Shown: positions 62,901-64,000 of the stretch, one piece after another | Position numbering within the stretch: position 1 is the stretch's first letter | How the letters are laid out: each line of letters opens with the position of its first letter | Position numbers and translations under genes: made by a program | The notes under the pieces: model-generated | Database searches by the model: none | Told to the model about the DNA's origin: nothing | Seen by the model: the letters and a program-made list of their open reading frames with translations, nothing else | From: Elysia chlorotica | Lineage: Eukaryota; Mollusca; Gastropoda; Plakobranchidae | Direction: 5' to 3' | DNA length: 64,000 nucleotides | Assembly: GCA_003991915.1 (NCBI GenBank) | Contig: RQTK01000136.1 | Location: forward strand, 462,281 to 526,280

Positions 62901-63743
62901 TTGTGCTGTATGTTCAGACCATCATATGAACCCTAATTGTGTATGTTGTGTATGTGCACTGGTATGTACATTATAGGGTCTGTGCACTATGCAGGCCCAA
63001 AATTTTAAATGACCAAAATTTGTTGTTTGAGGAACACATAGTAATTCAAACAAAATACTAATTTTAAATATTTCAATTTAAAATTCAAAAAACAACAAAT
63101 AAAGTCTTTTTAGACAAACTGAGATACAATTAGTACCTGAGGTAGATAAAAAGACGAATACATTTTTATATCATCTTATCATATAATTTATTTACTTTGA
63201 TAATGTACCCTCTACAGGTTTGCCAACCAATTTGCTAGAAGAATGAAGCTGTTCATTTTGGTTCTCTATGTCGGAGGCACGGCTTGTTTCCTTGCTTTTA
63301 CTCTGATGCTCATTGGAACCATTCCTTATTCTTCCGGTGAGTCAGACACACTTCTTTGCTGCAAGGCTAGTCACAGTAAGGTCAAAATAAATTTTTATAA
63401 ATTAATATGCCTGTTGAAAACAGTTCAAGAGAATATATTAAATTATTTTGCTCTTTGTGTAGATGGCTCCAGCATTTCTTTATTAATTTCAAATTGACAC
63501 TGAAGTACTTTTTTGTGTGTGTGTGTTTATTAATTTTTTTTCAAATCCATCCAAACCTAGCGCTTATGTGGGGTACCATCATTGGAGGCAACATGTTTGT
63601 GAACGCAGCCGTGCCTCTCATGTATGAATTGGCGTGCGAACTTGCATACCCAACAAGTGAGGGGGCAGCCAATGGTCTGCTTACCTATGTAAACAATGTC
63701 GGAGGGCTCCTCTTCTTAGCTGTTTTCTCATTCCCTAATGTCG
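47182..63743 (+). CDS. SLC49A4: SLC49A4/DIRC2-like lysosomal transporter, 14 exons, 3' end beyond window
   Basis: Exons 47182-47364, 48710-48771, 49369-49484 (or its copy 50753-50868), 51916-52007, 52463-52553, 53128-53291, 53770-53851, 54869-54909, 55795-55845, 59994-60123, 60644-60752, 61867-61934, 63218-63336 and 63561-63743 join with matching phases into 491 codons from ATG 47199. It is a major-facilitator protein; I count about 11 hydrophobic segments, with TM12 expected downstream. Family landmarks: LWNTWGPISAS in TM1, GLRWAVLSS, AGPIAMGAIPSVSATWF then NERVTATALG, YFPP-like YYPAKPPNPP, TAGWIGFYS and NAAVPLMYELACE. An acidic dileucine (ERTHLL) near the N-terminus and a sequon-bearing loop after TM5 fit DIRC2, a lysosomal membrane protein reported to export pyridoxine with protons; that substrate is from vertebrate work and is inferred here. 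Confidence 0.92.
47380..47737. repeat. Intronic repeats around gtatggtcgttt
   Basis: Units with ctgtat-atgaaattatcctcc, tttgttattac and tttgtatggtcgttt recur at about 47440-47540, 47590-47640 and 47665-47740, and again after the SINE from 47988. Confidence 0.75.
47738..47987 (+). mobile_element. tRNA-derived SINE with 13-bp target-site duplication
   Basis: Full-length element (ggggtgcgaggtggccctgg ... ccaactcaaccc) flanked by gtatggtcgttta at 47725-47737 and 47988-48000. A related sequence at 47508-47540 without the SINE shows the unoccupied arrangement. Confidence 0.93.
48001..48709. other. SLC49A4 intron, no feature seen
   Basis: AT-rich; no repeat beyond T-runs. Confidence 0.5.
48710..48771 (+). 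CDS. SLC49A4: SLC49A4 exon 2
   Basis: Acceptor tctttaaag|GGCAAG, donor ATACAA|gtaagc; hydrophilic GQVKPTIQSTDSEANEAG, cytosolic N-terminal tail just before TM1. Confidence 0.85.
49369..49484 (+). CDS. SLC49A4: SLC49A4 exon 3, copy 1 (TM1)
   Basis: Acceptor tttctccag|ACCTAC, donor GGATG|gtacat (phase 0 in, 2 out). Reads TYKRRWYMLITYALFALAQN and NTWGPISASSEEAFGW. The sequence is identical to copy 2. Confidence 0.9.
50753..50868 (+). CDS. SLC49A4: SLC49A4 exon 3, copy 2 (TM1)
   Basis: Same 116 nt as 49369-49484 with the same acceptor and donor. Because 116 is not a multiple of 3, including both copies would shift the frame; only one can be used per transcript. Confidence 0.88.
51494..51643. 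repeat. Hairpin: 53-bp inverted repeat
   Basis: 51494-51546 (taacattttactgcaagtct ...) pairs with 51591-51643 (... agacttgcagtaaaatgtta), about one mismatch, with a 44-nt AT-rich spacer. It lies at the right end of the tandem duplication. Confidence 0.9.
51916..52007 (+). CDS. SLC49A4: SLC49A4 exon 4 (TM2)
   Basis: Acceptor tttttgcag|GCACG, donor TTAAAG|gtctgt; HDSTIALLNNWGPISYVLL and FFPWLLQVK, as in the DIRC2 block IALLxxWGPIxxxP. Confidence 0.92.
52463..52553 (+). CDS. SLC49A4: SLC49A4 exon 5 (TM3)
   Basis: Acceptor ctgtaaag|GTCTGC, donor CCACCAT|gtaaat; GLRWAVLSSVTLLAIGAGLR then CITSDPGTAT, the conserved GLR...GLRCI pattern. Confidence 0.92.
53128..53291 (+). CDS. SLC49A4: SLC49A4 exon 6 (TM4-TM5)
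   Basis: Acceptor cttccgtag|CCTTAT, donor CTGG|gtaagt; LIHVGHFFIGAAGPIAMGAI, SATWFPPNERVTATALG, GMFGVAISFVLG. This is the best conserved stretch of the family (AGPxxMxAxPxxSxTWFxxxERxTATA). Confidence 0.95.
53350..53640. repeat. (CT)n and (TA)n microsatellites
   Basis: Interrupted CT repeats to ~53603 followed by tatatatgtatatata in the intron. Confidence 0.9.
53770..53851 (+). CDS. SLC49A4: SLC49A4 exon 7 (luminal loop)
   Basis: Acceptor tttttttag|GTCCTG, donor TTTAG|gtaagc; PALVSTAPPKHHPKNQSS with an N-glycosylation sequon NQS. Vertebrate DIRC2 has a glycosylated, protease-processed loop here. Confidence 0.88.
53900..54860. other. SLC49A4 intron, no feature seen
   Basis: AT-rich; open frame at 54479-54751 has no supporting homology. 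Confidence 0.5.
54869..54909 (+). CDS. SLC49A4: SLC49A4 exon 8, 41 nt
   Basis: Acceptor cttattttag|AAAATA, donor ATTACAG|gtatgt; KYALTTPESANIT. Exon 9 adds Ala, so ANIT-A holds a second sequon (NIT). Short exon justified by phase 2/phase 1 continuity. Confidence 0.8.
55795..55845 (+). CDS. SLC49A4: SLC49A4 exon 9, 51 nt
   Basis: Acceptor ttctctcag|CTGCCA, donor TACTATG|gtaagt; ARIHKERDEIMWYMYY, leading into TM6. Confidence 0.85.
55925..56120. repeat. Dispersed repeat sharing a core with the MEIOC intron
   Basis: gtgtaatcaattaaatatga then atgtcgcagtagag resembles 9645-9675 (tgtataatcaattaaatgtg, aatgtcgcagcag) and its inverted copies at ~13080 and ~13905. It is followed by acgtaagctttcgacctttaa and gtcttcctcagacaattaaa, which I cannot assign to a family. 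Confidence 0.4.
56341..56435 (+). mobile_element. SINE fragment
   Basis: gtctgagacaggagtcatgg, tgtgtagcagcacgtaaaat, tgtcagaaattagtcttgg; no head, degraded tail. Confidence 0.7.
56836..58320 (+). mobile_element. Retropepsin-reverse transcriptase ORF of an LTR-type retroelement
   Basis: An open frame of ~494 codons in an SLC49A4 intron; the first codon here is GTG and the frame is open slightly upstream, so the true start is unknown. Counting from it: aspartic protease with DTG at 28-30 and the family IGMD at 93-96; RT with RPVLDFRDLN at 226-235, first catalytic Asp in DLKSAYLQ at 268-275, SAPKIM at 306-311 and YIDD at 332-335; then a TKREVFSVCGKLVGHYP connection block and the RNase H start WCDASD near the C-terminus, where the frame ends. 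No gag or zinc knuckle, full RNase H or integrase is visible. The order PR-RT-RH fits LTR retroelements. The clade is uncertain; the connection block recalls BEL/Pao more than Ty3. It looks less AT-rich than the intron around it and has no internal stop. Confidence 0.9.
58306..59128. repeat. Near-perfect palindrome, ~395-bp arms
   Basis: 58306-58703 and 58740-59128 are reverse complements with a few small differences (for example ggtactggtagg versus ggtagg, agagagag versus agagacag) around a ~36-nt spacer. The left arm begins inside the retroelement ORF (ctgtagttagttaaacatta) just after the RNase H motif and supplies its stop. The arms contain no ORF of known type; matching 63- and 61-codon frames in both arms are mirror images. 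Confidence 0.95.
59129..59860. other. SLC49A4 intron, no feature assigned
   Basis: Contains short LINE-like tatters (about 59330-59560) with many stops; not assignable. Confidence 0.35.
59860..59985. repeat. (TTA)n/(ATC)n microsatellite
   Basis: TTA repeats with ATC interruptions immediately upstream of the acceptor at 59993. Confidence 0.9.
59994..60123 (+). CDS. SLC49A4: SLC49A4 exon 10 (TM6 and central loop)
   Basis: Acceptor tatgtttcag|ATGGCT, donor CGGAA|gtgagt; GLYCLVLFLVILVYYPAKPP, then a cytosolic loop ending YWSGLWSLR. YYPxxPPxPP after TM6 is a family landmark. Confidence 0.93.
60140..60640. other. SLC49A4 intron, no feature seen
   Basis: AT-rich. Confidence 0.5.
60644..60752 (+). 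CDS. SLC49A4: SLC49A4 exon 11 (TM7)
   Basis: Acceptor ctattacag|GAAAGG, donor TCAGAG|gtaggt; KGYFLIVALVYGISTGIVNC and WSSVLYVNLKTVGVSE. Confidence 0.93.
60840..61198 (+). pseudogene. SLC49A4: Misplaced, frameshifted copy of SLC49A4 exon 14 and following intron
   Basis: 60840 onward repeats 63620 onward (offset 2780): MYELACELAY, then an extra base (cataccgcaac versus catacccaac) gives a stop, and a second insertion lies in gtttttctcatt. The copy extends through the donor, the intron and one further 145-bp unit. It starts right after a GA/G tract (60820-60839) and stops at another (from 61198). No acceptor precedes it. Confidence 0.88.
61199..61300. repeat. (GA)n/(G)n purine tract
   Basis: gaggggggagggagagaga-type repeats bounding the misplaced exon copy. 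Confidence 0.9.
61301..61866. other. SLC49A4 intron, no feature seen
   Basis: AT-rich. Confidence 0.5.
61867..61934 (+). CDS. SLC49A4: SLC49A4 exon 12 (TM8)
   Basis: Acceptor tctattcag|GGCACT, donor GGCAA|gtgagt; GTAGWIGFYSLIASCAASLF. AGWIGFxS is a family landmark. Confidence 0.94.
61960..62410 (-). mobile_element. Two minus-strand SINEs with an MTX2-array linker between
   Basis: Partial SINE 61960-62094 (gagttggtttaatgtccaac ... gagacagggaggggatacc), then 62095-62150 (ccactgccctctgcatcatt, cagactcaccactaagtgat, ttaaattataaagaggtcag), then a full SINE 62151-62410 ending with the head (ctacccttgggccaccgcgt). The middle piece matches the exon-fragment/linker unit of the MTX2 array. Confidence 0.88.
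62483..62600 (-). mobile_element. SINE fragment, second-subfamily-like tail
   Basis: gtcgcttagcgtccagtatc, agtatataggatatactgtg, gacttacgtctaataagttt and gccatgcagagacagtgcgg. Confidence 0.7.
62601..63217. other. SLC49A4 intron, no feature seen
   Basis: AT-rich. Confidence 0.5.
63218..63336 (+). CDS. SLC49A4: SLC49A4 exon 13 (TM9)
   Basis: Acceptor ccctctacag|GTTTGC, donor TCTTCCG|gtgagt; FANQFARRMKLFILVLYVGG and LAFTLMLIGTIPYSS. Confidence 0.93.
63561..63743 (+). CDS. SLC49A4: SLC49A4 exon 14 (TM10-TM11)
   Basis: Acceptor ccaaacctag|CGCTTA, donor AATGTCG|gtaagt; LMWGTIIGGNMFVNAAVP, LMYELACELAYPTSEGAANG and GGLLFLAVFSFPNV. The last TM and the C-terminus must lie beyond the window. Confidence 0.92.
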
Positions 63744-64000
63744 GTAAGTAGCTAGACAATTTTACTATTTTGTCAATCAATCTTTCCTACAAATTGACAA
63801 AGTTGGTGAATGTATAGTAAAGTAGCACGTATGTAAACAATGTTGGAAGGCTCCTTTTCTTAGCTGTTTTCTTATTCCCTGAAGTTGGTAAGTGGCCAGA
63901 CAAGTTTGCTATTTTGTCAATCAATCTTTTGTAAAAATTGACAAAGTTGGTGAATGTATAGTAAAGTAGCACGTATGTAAACAATGTTGGACGGCTCCTC
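63688..64000 (+). repeat. 145-bp tandem repeats of exon 14 end plus donor
   Basis: Unit starts near 63688, 63833 and 63978 repeat gtaaacaatgt-gga-ggctc, the rest of the exon end and the intron start gtcaatcaatctttcctac, at ~145-bp spacing. The second keeps a donor (TTG|gtaagt) but has no acceptor. The array continues off the window. Confidence 0.9.

Overview
The window is AT-rich metazoan genomic DNA. It holds three intron-containing protein genes, dense tRNA-derived SINEs, decayed non-LTR retrotransposons, long microsatellites and one 220-base assembly gap. Protein-level resemblance and the SINE-rich, L2/CR1-rich intron landscape suggest a lophotrochozoan, most likely a gastropod mollusc; this is inference. 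No prokaryotic features (operons, CRISPR) are present.

Layout. (1) 1-14966, plus strand: the 3' part of MEIOC, the germline meiosis-entry factor with a conserved C-terminal coiled-coil domain. Exons at 301-491, 1797-2285, 4341-4523, 4948-5492, 6766-6847 and 14272-14966 are collinear and phase-compatible. The two exons that should lie between the last two (the most conserved part of the domain) are present, but duplicated and on the minus strand inside a rearranged block (7856-11965), with one half-exon left on each side. (2) 14967-28677: MEIOC 3' flank and intergenic DNA with an L2/CR1-type LINE fragment, SINEs and a 53-bp minisatellite. (3) 28678-35926, minus strand: a complete metaxin-2 gene of nine coding exons and 256 codons, including a 39-nt microexon and one GC-AG intron. 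Its introns carry a small mariner-type element and a SINE/exon-fragment array. (4) 35927-47181: intergenic, with a LINE fragment, inverted repeats, SINEs and the gap (46281-46500). (5) 47182 to the window end, plus strand: an SLC49A4/DIRC2-like lysosomal transporter. Fourteen successive exons join in frame (491 codons) and the gene continues past the window. One intron holds an open retropepsin-reverse transcriptase ORF (56836-58320) ending in a roughly 0.8-kb palindrome.

Functionally the three genes are unrelated: germline RNA regulation, mitochondrial outer-membrane biogenesis and lysosomal transport. MTX2 is convergent with MEIOC and divergent from SLC49A4.

The recurring oddity is structural. 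Short duplications that capture exon edges with their splice sites occur in all three genes. Several larger duplications or inversions begin or end in (GA)n/(CT)n tracts, and their copies differ largely by single-base indels. Either this genome has a strong tendency to microsatellite-anchored rearrangement, or parts of this assembly are haplotype or raw-read misjoins. Both readings are stated, with tests.
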